Shown: positions 45,731 to 57,858, counted from the first letter of the stretch. The stretch: DNA of 64,000 bases from Cornus controversa (GCA_026545225.1 CM048846.1:21264001-21328000), one strand, 5' to 3'. Made by a program: numbers and translations. Notes: generated from the letters alone by a model not told the origin.

Positions 45731-48180
45731 TGTTGACCTTAAGGTTTCAACCAAAGGTTATTTGGGTGATTTTGATGATAACAATTTATTGTAGTGTAGA
45801 TCTAATAAGTTTACTTAAGTGTGCATTTTACAAGGTATCAAATTATCTCAAGTATCTTAAAGGCTTTGGACTTCAAAGGGACTTATAAGAAGATATATGA
45901 AGCCACATGATCATATAATTCAAAGATCAATAATCAAGATCAATGGCGAAATTGAAGCGAACTCAACCCACATAATGAAAGAACCCAAGAGCTTAAAGAT
46001 TTGAAGATCAAAAGACTTGGGTAGGCTAGTCTTGGGTGAGTGCTTGTATTTATTGTAAAGTTACTTTGATGTACTCACATGAAAGTTCTAGGACCAATGC
46101 ATATCATTCATAAGTCCTTAAAGTATAAACAATAAGTCATGAACTTCATTTATAACATTATGAGGCCTTTACTAAGGTTAAGTTAGTTCAAGCTTTCATA
46201 AGCTTTGAAATAACTTAATTATTAAGTCATAACTAGGACTATGTATTTCAATCACATCATTTGGAATGGTCTCTAGGAATTAGAGTAATAAAGCTTGGAT
46301 CAAATTGATTCATAAGTGATTTGTTGACTTGAGTTGGTTTAAGTGTGTTATATTTTTTGAAGAACTCATTTCTATGATAGGACTATGTATTCACATTCAT
46401 ATCATTTCTTGGTCACTAAATCACTTGAAATATGTCTTGATCTTAACATAATGAGATCCTAAGACTAAGCAAACTCGTAGTCCTAACATTTTCTTAGATT
46501 TCTGACTCTTTAAAGGTTAAAGAACTTTGAGGCGACTCAAACTTCAGTTTGAGCCACCTCAAAGTTACAGAAGAAAACAAAGCTTTCAAGAAGACTTTTT
46601 GAACCACCTCAAAGTTTTTGAGCCACCTCAAACTGCACTTTGAGCCACCTCAAAATTTATGAGGTGCCTCAAACATGTTGATTTCAAATCTAACGGATAG
46701 TTTAGATCATTTAATGCTTCCAACAACTCCTAACAACTATAAAATGGTCATATATCTTAAAGGGGCTATAAATACACCTTGTATGTGCATTTACATATAT
46801 GAGAGTCTACCATAATCTTTCATGATAATATCTTGTTGATAGAATTCACCTCTATGCTTTGATTTCATATTTTATAGAGGTAGAAACCACACATGAGCTT
46901 AATTCTTCATTCTTGTGGTTATTCATCATTCTAGAGTTGAGCTTTTATATTGATTCATCAATTATAACTCTAGGTATGTGAGCTATCATTTGTATATCTA
47001 TCCATTGAAGGATATTCTCTATTATACTCGAACTCCTATTCATCTTATTTGAGAGGAAGTCCAAGAGATACTTTTGGCAAAAAGGGATTACTTTATGGAA
47101 GCTTGTAAAGGGTCATTCTCTACCTTAAAAGGAGAAAGATTGGGTAGCGTTCTCTGCCCTTTAAAGTGAGCAATGGTTCTCACTTGAGCCATCAAAAGTG
47201 AAAGGAAGCCTAAGTCATGCGCTTAGCAAAGAAATCTTGATGAGGTTTTCATTGAGCAAAGAAGTCCAAGTAATTCACTTAGTAATTGTATGGTTTATTT
47301 TCCACCCTTAAGGAAGGCTCTATAGTGGAAACTTCAAGAAGTGTTCTTGAGGCATGGATGTAGGCAAGAAGAGCCGAACCATATAAAAATCATGGTGTCA
47401 ATGTTTGCATTTCTCTATCCTTACTCTCCTTACATTATTATGTTCATTATCTTTGTTAAATGTCTTAATGTTTTGAATAGATATGAAAAGTATAATTGCA
47501 TGAAGATATTGCACACCATGTATTTGATGAAATATCGTTATGAGCTTTAATTTCATTTTAGCATTGATAGACATATATCCACTTAGCTCATTTCATTCCT
47601 TTTTCAATGAACCATTTTATGAATGAATGAATAACATTCCAAGTGTTTGATTAATTGCCTATGTGAGTTTTACTTTTTACATCATATTCATAGGTAATTG
47701 CTCAAGTACCCTTTTGATAGGTTTACTCCTTTATTTTGCTAGTATTTATTTTATAATTATTTATTTAATGAATGTTGTTTAAATGTTTCATATGAGGAGG
47801 ATGGGATGTATGCTTAGAGTATATTGGTTGAGTTGTAAAATTGATTATATTGTAAATTGATTAAGTATTTATTTGTATTACCTTTTTGTCAATCAATTTG
47901 TATATAATGTGTTTGATAAATGCGCAATCAACATTTTCACACACTACAAGCATGATACGCTGCACTTTTATGAACACTTCATTTATTGTATCCACTAGAT
48001 TATTTAAGTGCATAATAGGTAGAGCGTTTTTATTCCCACTTGTTGAATATATAGGTTTATCAAGTGTTTAACAAAAGTCCAAACAAGCCTACTTTTGTCA
48101 AAATGAGCTAAACCGAAAAAGTTTCATCGTTTGCCTATTGTCTCTATTCACCCCCCTCTAGGGACAATTCTTGGGTAACA
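45731..48180 (+). mobile_element. Solo LTR A (2450 bp) nested in the chromovirus
   Basis: It begins TGTTGACCTTAAGG, ends TTGGGTAACA, and is flanked by GCCAG at 45726-45730 and 48181-48185 (perfect 5-bp duplication). It has no internal LTR pair, PBS, gag or pol. It aligns along most of its length with 54482-57036. A CACCCCCCTCTAGGGACAAT motif near the right end resembles the 3' part of some plant copia LTRs, suggesting + orientation. Removing it rejoins the chromovirus sequence at GCCAG. Solo LTRs arise by recombination between the two LTRs of a full element. Confidence 0.9.
46510..46675. repeat. Imperfect TTTGAGCCACCTCAAA repeats in solo LTR A
   Basis: Six or more copies of TTTGAGCCACCTCAAA-like sequence, itself an imperfect palindrome. 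At the equivalent place solo LTR B has a different repeat. Confidence 0.85.
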
Positions 48181-48205
48181 GCCAGCTCAGACCATAACTG
48201 CATAG

Positions 48206-48670
48206 TTGGGTTATAAAGCATTGCCTCCACCACAGCCAGCTTTGTCAGCTCAGAGTGCACGATCAGTGAGGGGATCTACCCCTAGTGTGTCCACACAACA
48301 GTCTGGTTTCTATGGTAGTGGAGTACAGGATCAGAGGACTCAAGACAGAGTGTATACTGTGACACCTGCAGACTCCTCAGCTAGACCTTTAGTGGTCAGA
48401 AGTACATTTCTGGTGTATAATTTTTGGGCTCGTATGTTAGTTGATTCGGGTACATCATATTCATTTATTGCTATATCGTTTGCATGGGCATTAGGGCTAG
48501 ATGTTAGTTTATTAGGTAGAGGTATTTGTGTTGATATGTCATTGGGTGGTACAGTGATTCTTGATAGAGTGTGTCGGGGATATGTTATTGAGATAGTTGG
48601 ATGGACACTTGAATTTGATTTCATGCTCCTTGACATGGGTAGTTTTGATATCATTCTTGGGATGGATTGA
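48206..48670 (+). pseudogene. Chromovirus protease
   Basis: RMLVDSGTSYSFIAISFA contains the aspartic protease D-S-G-T motif, followed by the conserved GRGICVDMSLGG and FDIILGMD. The frame stops at 48668 (TGA where these elements usually have Trp after GMD), so protease and RT are no longer in one frame. Confidence 0.85.
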
Positions 48671-48823
48671 TTGTCTGAGTTTCATATAATGATAGACTGT
48701 TTTAGAGGGCGAGTGACAATTTGTACTCCCGAGAGAGATTATTTTTATTTTGTAAGAGATCGGAGTGACTCCTATACTTCTCCATGTTATGGTATTAGTG
48801 GTCAGGAATGACATAATTTTATC

Positions 48824-50150
48824 TTGGCTAGTCTTATGGCCGAAGGGGAAGAAATGCCGATAGAGATATATCCGGTGGTAGTATGTGACTTCTTGTATGT
48901 ATTTTCAGAAGATTTGACGGAGTTACCTCCCAAGAGAGAGGTGGAGTTTGGCATTGACCTTATACCCAATATGATGCCCATTTTTATGGCACCATATCAA
49001 ATGACACCAGTGGAATTGGAAGAACTAAAGTGTCAGTTGTATGATTTGAGGGCTAAAGTACATCACCATGGGGAGCATTGGTGTTGTTTGCTATAAAGAA
49101 ATATGGTTCTTTGAGATTCTACATTGATTATCAAAAGTTGAATCATGTGACGATCAAGAATAAGTATCCGTTGCCGAGGCTAAATGACCTATTTGATCAA
49201 TTGAAGGGAGCTCACTACTTCTCAAAAATTGATTTAAGGTTGGGTTATTATCAATTAAGGGTAAAAGATAAGGATATTCATAAAATAGTTTTCTATACGC
49301 GGTATGGACACTATGAATTCCTCATAATGCCATTTGGTTTGACTAATGCACCGATGACATTTATAGATTTGATGAACCGAGCATTTCATGAATATCTAGA
49401 CACATTTGTGGTAGTGTTTGTAGATGACATACTTGTGTACTCATCTTTGGAGGAAGATGATGAGTTACATTTGATGATAGTTTTGCAAATTCTTAAAGAG
49501 CGCCGATTGTATGCTAAGTATGAAAAGTGCGCGTTTTGGCTCCAAGAGGTGAAATTACTTGGACATGTTGTTTCCAGATGTGGAGTCTTAGTTGATCCAT
49601 CTAAGATTGAGGCTGTGATGAGTTAGGAAAGTCTAAATAGTGTTTTCGATATTTGGAGTTTTCTAGGATTAACGGGCTACTATAGAAGGTTCGTGAAAGA
49701 CTTCTTTAGTATTACAGCTCCTATGACACAACTCACTCATAAGGGTGTGAAGTTTGTGTGGAACAAAACTTATGAGTTAGCCTTTCGTGAATTGAAGAAT
49801 CCGTCAAAAAATGGGATAGGTTGTGTGTTGATGCAATGTGATAGGATAGTTGTTTACCGGTCTAGACAATTAAAGACTTACAAGCATAATTATCCTACAT
49901 ATGATCTAGAACTAGCGGCGATAATTTTTGCCTTAAATGGGTGGAGACACTACTTGCATGGTGAGAGATTCGAGGTGTATTCGGATCATAAAAGTTTCAA
50001 GTACCTTTTATCCCAAAAGGACTTGAACATGAGACAGAGGTGATGGGTTCAGTATATGAAAGATTATAACTTTGATTTGCAATATCACCCAGAAAAGACA
50101 AATGTAGTGGCAGATGCATTGAGCAGAAAGTCTCACGGGACTCTAACTAG
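48824..50150 (+). pseudogene. Chromovirus reverse transcriptase and RNase H
   Basis: RT blocks: [48 protein letters not shown], and catalytic FVDDILVYS (49417-49443). The order is intact, but a frame change near 49090 and a TAG at 49624 break it. The RNase H part (49693-50150) has [19 protein letters not shown] and [13 protein letters not shown] deletion between FRELK and [13 protein letters not shown] removes the segment that normally carries the first catalytic Asp. A further stop is at 50041. Confidence 0.88.
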
Positions 50151-50179
50151 CATAACCATACTAGAATGGAAAATGATGG

Positions 50180-51700
50180 AAGATTTTTCAAAGTTGGGAT
50201 TATATTTCAATCATGATGGTGAGCCAGCTATGTTGTTTAGCTTGGTAGCTCAACCTATGCTTATGAGCAAAATGATTGAGGCACAGAAACATGATTGTGA
50301 GTTAGAGACCATTCACTCACAGATTGTTAGCAGTACGACAATGGAAGATTGGACCTTGTATTCAGATGGGGGTCTACACTTCAGAGGATTGATGGTAGTT
50401 CCTCCTAACTGTCGACATGTCGTATTACGTGATTTTCATCACTCTCGTTTTGCAGTTCATTCTGGTGGTACGAAGATATATCACAATTTGAGGCGCCAGT
50501 ATTGTTGGCGGGGTATGAAAAGAGATATGGCACAGTTTGTGACGAGATGTTACCTGTCAGCAAGTGAAGACAGAACATTAAAAAGAAGCTGGGTTATTGC
50601 AACTGTTACTAGTGGTAGAATGGAAGTGGGAACACATCACTATAGACTTTGTGATGGGACTTCCAATGTCAAACAAGGGTAATGATACAGTTTGGGTCGT
50701 TGTGGATAAATTGACCAAAATAGTACACTTCTCACCTATAAGATTGACAGATGATGTGAGGAGACTTAGTAGGCAGTATGTGGAGCAGATTATGAGGTTA
50801 CACGGAGTTCTGGTATCCATTGTGTCGGATAGGGATCCACGATTTACCTTGAGATTTTGACAGAGATTTCAGACAATATTGGACATGGAGTTGCATTTTA
50901 GCACAACATTCCATCCTCATACTAACGGACAGTCGGAGCATATCATTCAGATATTTGAGGATATGTTTTATGCTTGCATTTTGGATTTTGGCAGTGGTTG
51001 GGAGGACCATTTGCCACTTGTGGAGTTTGCATACAATAATATTTATCAGGCCAGTATTTAGATGGCACCATTTGAGGTGTTGTATGTCAGACCTTGTAGA
51101 TCTCCAGTTTGTTGGATTGAGGTGGGCAAGACAGCGGCCTTAGGGCCAGACATTGTGCATGAGACTACTGAAAAGATCAAGTTGATTAGACAGTGATTGT
51201 TGACGGCTCAGAGTCAACAAAAGAGCTATGCTGATAGGAAGGAGAGACCATTATCCATTGAGGTGGGAGACCACATGTTTCTTAAGGTTTCACTGATTGA
51301 TGCATTTTGGGCAGAGTGGCAAGTTGTCACTTAGATATATTGGACATTTTGAGATTCTTGAGTGTGTAAGTGAGGTAGTCTATAGATTGGCTTTATCATC
51401 ACAGTTGGAAAAGGTTCACAACGTATTCCATGTTTCGATGTTAAGGAAATATGAACCTGATCTATATCATGTCTTAAGTTAGGTAGACATTGAGGTGAAT
51501 GAGGATCTCACCTATGAGGAGAGACTGGTTCAGATTTTTAATGCTCGAAAGTAAGTTTTGAGAGGTAAAACCATTCCATTGGTCAAAGTCTTGTGGCATC
51601 ACCATAATGTGGAGGAAGCTACTTGAGAGAAAGAGCAGGAAGTTCGTTCTAAGTATCTAGACTTGTTCCTTCAGGTATGACCTGATTTCGGGGATGAAAT
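50180..51700 (+). pseudogene. Chromovirus integrase and chromodomain-like end
   Basis: The zinc-binding part has HHSRFAVHSGGTKIYHNLRR but the CxxC is damaged by a frameshift (RCYLSASED). The catalytic core shows TIDFVMGLPMS, VSDRDPRFT and TNGQSEHIIQ, so the D, D and E positions can be read, but in separate frames and with stops (50858, 51058, 51196). The C-terminal part (KVHNVFHVSMLRKYEPD, then LTYEERLVQIFNARK) is the Tekay/Del-type chromodomain-bearing tail. Confidence 0.85.
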
Positions 51701-51731
51701 CCTCCCCGAAATCCTTTTAAGTTGGGTAGGT
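51700..51731 (+). other. Chromovirus region before 3' LTR
   Basis: TCCCCGAAATCCTTTTAAG then GTTGGGTAGGT lies directly before the 3' LTR; the latter is a degraded polypurine tract. Confidence 0.5.
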
Positions 51732-52141
51732 TATAAGAACCGCGATTATTTTTGACCGGTATTCTTTTGCTTTCATTTAATGTCATATAAATGTTTTAAA
51801 TGATTATATATATGTATAAGGGTCTAGGAAAGTTTTGGGAGCATTTGGTGAAATTTAAGTTTTTCGGGTCGGGCGGGCTAGGGACACAGGTCCAGTGGGC
51901 CTAAAAAATCTGAAAGTGTCAGAATGACACTAAATTTTGAGATTAGTTTAAATAAAATATTTGATGAGTTATGGAATCAATTTTGAATCCGTAGGAGTTA
52001 CTGAAAGTGAAAACGAAGTTCGGGAAGGTACGGTAAGTGACTAATGGTATTTTTGTAAATAGGAGAAACTAGGTCTATAAATAGAAAGGAGAATGGCACA
52101 GCCCTCATTCTCTCATTCTACATTAGTCGATTGAAAGAGCA

Positions 52142-52182
<41 letters not shown>

Positions 52183-54149
52183 TTCATCTTCTTCCTTCTT
52201 CATTGAAATTGAGAAGCTCGGAGTGTGAATTAGAATGCACCAAAGAAGAGAGAATTGTTCTACGCATCGAGAGATCGAAATTGATCTGTTCAAAATTAAA
52301 TTCAGATAAATTTGATTTCGGTGAAAAATTGGGAATTTTATTTTAAAGCTCTTCTAAATTGAGGTATGGATGTTTAACCCATGAAATTTGGGGTTTGTGT
52401 GAGTATATTGATTGTATATGACAGCCAATTGGTTATGTGAGTATAATTAAATGTCTTTCAAAGTTAAAACATGTTAGATTATACTATTCAATGAATTTTA
52501 ATGTAAAATGGTGTGATTACATGTTTATAATTGTTTCAAATGATTATAAGGCATGTTGAATGTGACATGTGCGAGAATTATGTGTGTTCATGTGGATATG
52601 TGAAGGTGATACTTATATGTTTGATAAATTGTCTTGAAGAGCATGTTTAGATACAAAACATATTTGATTATCAATATAGATGATATGAATAGTTGAAAAT
52701 ATGATACATGTTCTATGTGAATACATGTAAGGTTTATTTGAAAATGTGCAAACATGACAATTGGTACTATATTACTTTTAATTGTATATACACGTTTAGC
52801 ATGAGCATGTGGAATCCATCTTCATACATTTGTAAGCATATGGTGAGGGTGGTGAGCTCAATTGGATAGACCTATTATTAGAATCCTTTTGACAAGAGAA
52901 ATAGGATGATCCAGTAATCGAAGTTCTTTGTGGGGCGAACTTGTTATTGGAATCCCAGTTAGATAGAATTAAATGGTCCAGTAATCAGAGTCCAATGGTT
53001 GTGTGGAGAAGATGAGAGAGATGTGCATATCATATTGCATCATATGTAGCTCATGATATGGTTGAAATATACGGTTATTTACATAACATGATTAAATGCA
53101 AATCTATATTTATGTGGTATTCACGAAAATTATAAAATTATGTTTAGACATTCCTACTAAGCGTGTTGAAGCTCATCCCATGAGTATTAACTTCTTTCAA
53201 GAAATGGTAAAGAGGTTATGAAATCTCTCCAATGGTGAGTTAGCGTGGAGCGTGGCCGAATTCTTTTAAAGATATTAAATGCTTTATTTGAATGCATATC
53301 CGAGATGTGGACTATATGTATATGTTGAAATATGTATATGACCTTATTTGATTCGGGAACATGTTTTCTATTATAATTATGATCATATATATTTATTATA
53401 ATGTTTGAGCATGATGAATGCTAAGTGATGCAAATGATGATTTATATTTCCATTAATATCCATTTATGCATGTATGTTAATGGTGGGATGATTGAGTTGA
53501 GAAATCATGAAATGAACCAAGTGTTGAGTGTGGGAAAGGCAGTTGGCCGAGTGGCTATAATGGATCATAATGCCTATTACGATGCATCGTAACATGTATT
53601 ACGATATATCGTAATATTTCGATGCATCGTAGGTTCAATTACGATGCATTGTAGAAATGAGGGGAATGTGTTGTAAAAAATAGTGCTTTTCGCACCTTGT
53701 TATGATGCATAGGTGATGATTCGTAGATTTTGATACATCATAATCTAGGTTACGATGCATTGTAATATGTAAATGCGCAATGAGTTGAGATGGACTGAAG
53801 TGAATGAACAAGTGTGTATGGTGAACATGTGGGGTCCTATTATGAGACTGATCATTGAATATAATGATATTGATGTACAAAATAATACTTCCGCTGATTT
53901 ATGAGATTATGGCTCAGATTGAATAACCATATGTGGCTTTCTGGGTAAGATTTGATGTAATAAGTATAATAAGGCTTCTGCAAAAAATAATAATTACGTG
54001 CTCTGGATAGGAACTGAGGGTAATAAATGGTAGTTTGCCATGGTTGTCCGGGTCATGAGATGACGATCTGGCGATCATGATACCTCACTACCCTGAGGTT
54101 CGGGCTTAGACCAAGGGAGTTTCGATGGTCCGGATTTTTGAGCGTGACA
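51732..54149 (+). repeat. Chromovirus 3' LTR
   Basis: 2418 bp, TATAAATA at 52076-52083, and a (TA)n(CA)n microsatellite at 52141-52182 that the 5' LTR lacks. It carries the ACGATGCATCGT palindrome cluster at 53560-53770. Many substitutions relative to the 5' LTR indicate an old insertion. Confidence 0.92.
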
Positions 54150-54154
54150 TAAAG

Positions 54155-54476
54155 GGCCTCGTCGAGTATATAGGAACGCATTATAGGTTTATGTTAGAGA
54201 ATCGATAAATGGGTTGGTACTTGCAACGATCAATATGGGTTTGGTACTTATAGCGATCGATCTGGATTTTTTTATCAATAAAGTATGTATCATAAAAAAG
54301 AAAAGAAAAGATACGAGTCTCTTTTCATATTTTCGGCGATTGAATGAGTCTTATAGCCACTACGACACTTGTTGGTACGCCACGACAAGGAGGAGCTCCA
54401 ACCTAAACCTGACAACACAACACTTGGGACCCAACATCCGGGAAGGCCAATAAGCTATTGAAGTATGAGAATGGAG
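54155..54476. other. Short island of host DNA between chromovirus and solo LTR B
   Basis: It carries the continuation of the interrupted secreted-peptide ORF (54155-54186, +) and, on the minus strand, the continuation of the ORF interrupted by solo LTR B. An AGAAAAGAAAAGA purine tract is at 54298-54310. Confidence 0.4.
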
Positions 54477-54481
54477 AAAGA

Positions 54482-57036
54482 TGTTGACCTCAAGGTTTCA
54501 ATCGAAGGATATTTGGGTAATTTTGATGATTACAATATATTAAAGTGTAAATCTAATAAATTTACTTGAGTATTCATTTTATAAGGTGTCATATTATCTC
54601 AAGTATCTTAAAGGCTTTGGACTTCAAAGGAACTTATAAGAAGATATATGAAGTCACATGATCATGGAACTCAAAAATAAAAAATCAAGATCAATGGCAA
54701 AGTTGAAGTGAATCCAAGCCATATAATGATGGAATCCAAGAGCTTAAAGATTTGAAGATTAAAAGACTTGGGTAGTTTAGTCTTGGTGTGTGTATAAATA
54801 ATCTTTGTAAAGTTACTTTGATGTACCCACATAAAAGCTCTAGGACCAATGCATTTCATGTATATCATTCATAAGTCCTTAGACCATAAACAATAAGTCA
54901 CGTACTTCATTTATATTTTTAGAATGGTCTCTAAGAATTAGAAAAATAAGGCTTTGAACTTATATGTTTAAATCATGGAAAACCTTAGGTAATATTGAGA
55001 TGATCTCCAATTGAAAATATCTTTAAATACTCAATATTTACATTTAGTGAAGTTGTGAAGTCAAGGACCTTGGATCATATTGATTTATTTCACAAGAATA
55101 TAGTTGACTATGAGGAAGTTTAAGCTTGTCAAAACATTCAAAGAATCTTACTCATAACTTAATTGACTCTAGAACCTAATGCACCTCATGCATACCATTT
55201 TAATGGTCTCTAGACATGTAGAAATATGACTTAATCTTCTTTGAATCATATCTTACAAGTCCTTGATGGTTTAGGCTCACATAGACTTCAAAGTTCTATA
55301 TGTTTTAAGTTGAGCATGAATAGTCGATTTATTCCTAGAATAAGTCTTCTTATGTCAAAGATAAGTTTACTTATCAGTTGACTTTCCCATTTTTATAAGT
55401 TGACTTATTATTACAGAACATTCTGAGCTTTTGGAGCATGTCAAAACAGTCTACTTATTCATTAAATAAGTCTACTTATCAGTCGACTTATCTATTCCCA
55501 TAAGTTGACTTATTATTATAGAACATTCTGTGTTTTTGGAACATGTCAAAATAGTCGACTTATTTCTTAAATAAATCTGCTTATATCTCAGATAAGTCTA
55601 TTTATCAGTTGATTTACCCAGTTTTACGCAATTCAAATCTGAACTGCTAGTTTGATGCATTTAATGCTTCCCAACCACCCCCAACAGTTATAAACGACTA
55701 TATCTCTTAAAGGGGTTATAAATGCACATTGTATATGTATTATACAAGTGAGAGAGACCACTACACCCAGACTTGATCATCCATTGTTAGTTGAATATAT
55801 CCTTAAGCTTAGAATTCATATTCTATAGAGATAGTCACCACACTTGACTATTTTCTTTCAAAGATCAATTCATTATGGTATTTTATTCATTGTTCTAAAG
55901 TTGAGCTTTTATATTGATTCATCTATTGTGACTCTATATTTGAGAGAGTTTTTAATTTGTATATCTTGTCTATTTGAGAGACATTCATTGTATACACAAT
56001 TTCTTGTTTTTGAAAAAAGAAGACCAATAGTTTCTCTTGGCATAGGTAGCTCGGGAAAGCTTTGTAAGGGTTCTCTCTAAGCCTAAAAAAGAGAGGTTTC
56101 ACTCAACCTAATAATGATCGAATTTGGTAGCGCTCTTCACTTGTAAGAGTGAGCAATGGTTATCTCTTAGCCGTTAAAAGAGAAATGGTGCTTCACCACC
56201 AAATAAGCGAAATTATGTACGATTTGCTTTCCACCCGTAAGGGAAATCCCATAGTGGATTTGGCCGAAATCTTGGAAGTTGCTCTTGAGTCAAAGACGTA
56301 GGACCCGAACCTTGTAAAAATCATGGTGTCAATGTTTGCACTTCTCTATCTTTACTCTCCTTACATTATTATGTTCATTATCCTTGTTAAATGTCTTTAT
56401 GTTTTGAATAAATATGAAGAGCATAATTATATGGAGATATTGCACATTATGTATTTAATGAAATGTCTCTATAAGGTTTAATTCCATTTTAGCATTGATA
56501 GACATATATCTATTTAACTCATTTCATTCCTTATCTAATGAACCATTTTAAATAAATGAGTAGCACTCCAAGTGCTTGATTAATTACATATGTAAGTTTT
56601 ACTTTTTACATTATATCCATAAGTAATTGCTTAAGTATCCTTTTGATAGGTTTACTCCTTTATTTTGCTAGCATTTATTTTATAAATGTTTAATTAATGA
56701 AAGTTGTTTAAATGCTTTATAAGAGAAAGATGGGATGAATGCTTGGATTATACAGATTGTGTTGTGAATATTGATTATTTCTTTGATTATATAACTGTCT
56801 ATTCTTCTTGTACAGTATTTGTTAGATAGAATGAGTAATCAACATCATCTTACATTATAAGCTTTAGATGTTAAACTTAGAAGACCTTTTCAACTTGTTG
56901 AATACATAAGTTTATCAAGTGTTTGATAAAGTCCAAATAAGCCTACTTTTATCAAAATAAGTTAAATCGAAAAAGTTTCATCATTTGTTTATAGTCCATA
57001 TTCACCCCCCCCTCTAGGAACAATTTTTGAATAACA
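54482..57036 (+). mobile_element. Solo LTR B (2555 bp), same family as solo LTR A
   Basis: It begins TGTTGACCTCAAGG and ends TTTGAATAACA, with flanks AAAGA (54477-54481) and AAAGG (57037-57041), a 5-bp duplication with one mismatch. It is collinear with 45731-48180, including the CACCCCCCCCTCTAGGAACA motif near the right end. It has no internal domain or PBS. It is clearly diverged from copy A. Confidence 0.87.
55335..55620. repeat. AAGTCGACTTAT-like repeats in solo LTR B
   Basis: Repeated ATAAGTCTACTTATCAGTCG-type and TAAGTTGACTTATTATTA units, near-palindromic. They sit where solo LTR A has TTTGAGCCACCTCAAA repeats. Confidence 0.8.
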
Positions 57037-57041
57037 AAAGG

Positions 57042-57220
57042 CACTTGAGGGTGACAGAGGAGTGGTGGGTGCGTTGGAGGCTGTCTATGAGGGACTGGAC
57101 GAGGGCGAAGACAGTGGCTTGTGAGCGAGGAAAGGTTAAAGAAAGGGCGGGTATAATTAGGTTGTGTAAAAGAGTGAAAAAGGAAGGGCAATTTGGACTT
57201 CTAAGCGTAGAAATTGCCAT
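57042..57220 (-). pseudogene. Unrecognised ORF remnant cut by solo LTR B
   Basis: The minus strand from 57220 reads MAISTLRSPNCPSFFTLLHN and continues with SQATVFALVQSLIDSLQRTH up to the LTR edge. The stretch is more GC-rich than its surroundings. If the LTR and one duplication copy are removed, the frame stays open about 24 more codons into 54476-54405. I do not recognise the product; a helical-repeat protein exon is one possibility. The overlapping frames on both strands are open too, so the coding status is weak. Confidence 0.3.
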
Positions 57221-57566
57221 ATTTTTTATTATTTTTATAAAGTAATTTTTTCACTCAATACTATTTCATATTTGGTGTATTGGTAATTAGGTCACTATAA
57301 TTGGTCAGAAATGAAATTAACCCTTATATTTTTGAGGGTTTGGGTCTTAATAGTTTGGGTATTTGATTGCTTGGATCTGTTGACCTGTTTCGCCTTGGAC
57401 AGTTGGGCCAAGCCCATCCATGTACATACTTATACATCTATACATTTGCTTAACTTTACCCTCCCAAAAAAAAAATAATTAAAAAAATAAAAAGGTTTGT
57501 TTGAAGACTTAATACAAAACGACAACTCGATATTCGAACTTGCATTCCAACATTTATTAGTTTTAA

Positions 57567-57839
57567 GGGTTAAATTCATAAAACCCCCCTCTATTATCAA
57601 AAATTCTTATAAAACCCCCCTTATACTAAAAAATTAACCAAATTGTCCCCTCCCATTAGTTTTCGATTGAAATTAACGAAGAAATCGCATGTATATCTCA
57701 CGTGAGCTGTTAAGTAGTGTGTAAATGACTAAATTACCCTTAATGCATCTGTTAAAATTAGAAGGACTAAAACACCCTCATAGTAAGGGGGTTTTATGAG
57801 AATTTTTTATAGTAAAGGGGGGTTTTATGATTTTAACCC
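57567..57839. mobile_element. Palindromic MITE-like repeat A
   Basis: The left end GGGTTAAATTCATAAAACCC and the right end (read inward: GGGTTAAAATCATAAAACCC) are long imperfect inverted repeats. Both arms contain CCCCCCT runs and AAAATTCTTATAAAACCCC. No target duplication was clear. It is non-coding. Confidence 0.7.
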
Positions 57840-57858
57840 GATATACATACTTGCTGCT

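Larger units (their letters stand above)
42094..54149 (+). mobile_element. Chromovirus (Tekay/Del-like Ty3/gypsy) retrotransposon, degenerate
   Basis: A 12,056-bp element with LTRs 42094-44387 and 51732-54149, both ending TGACA, flanked by TAAAG at 42089-42093 and 54150-54154 (perfect 5-bp duplication). The PBS TGGTATTAGAGC (44391-44402) is one base from the initiator-Met tRNA complement. Order on +: gag, protease, RT, RNase H, integrase, chromodomain-like end, as in chromoviruses. The C-terminal LTYEERLVQIFNARK and EIPLVKVLW-like block is typical of Tekay/Del. Premature stops, frameshifts and a deletion in RNase H make it inactive. A solo LTR of another family is nested between gag and protease. 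Confidence 0.92.

Noticed and set aside
45731..57036. Solo LTRs A and B as the two LTRs of one retrotransposon
   Set aside because: Each has its own target duplication (GCCAG; AAAGA/AAAGG), and A lies inside the chromovirus while B lies outside it.
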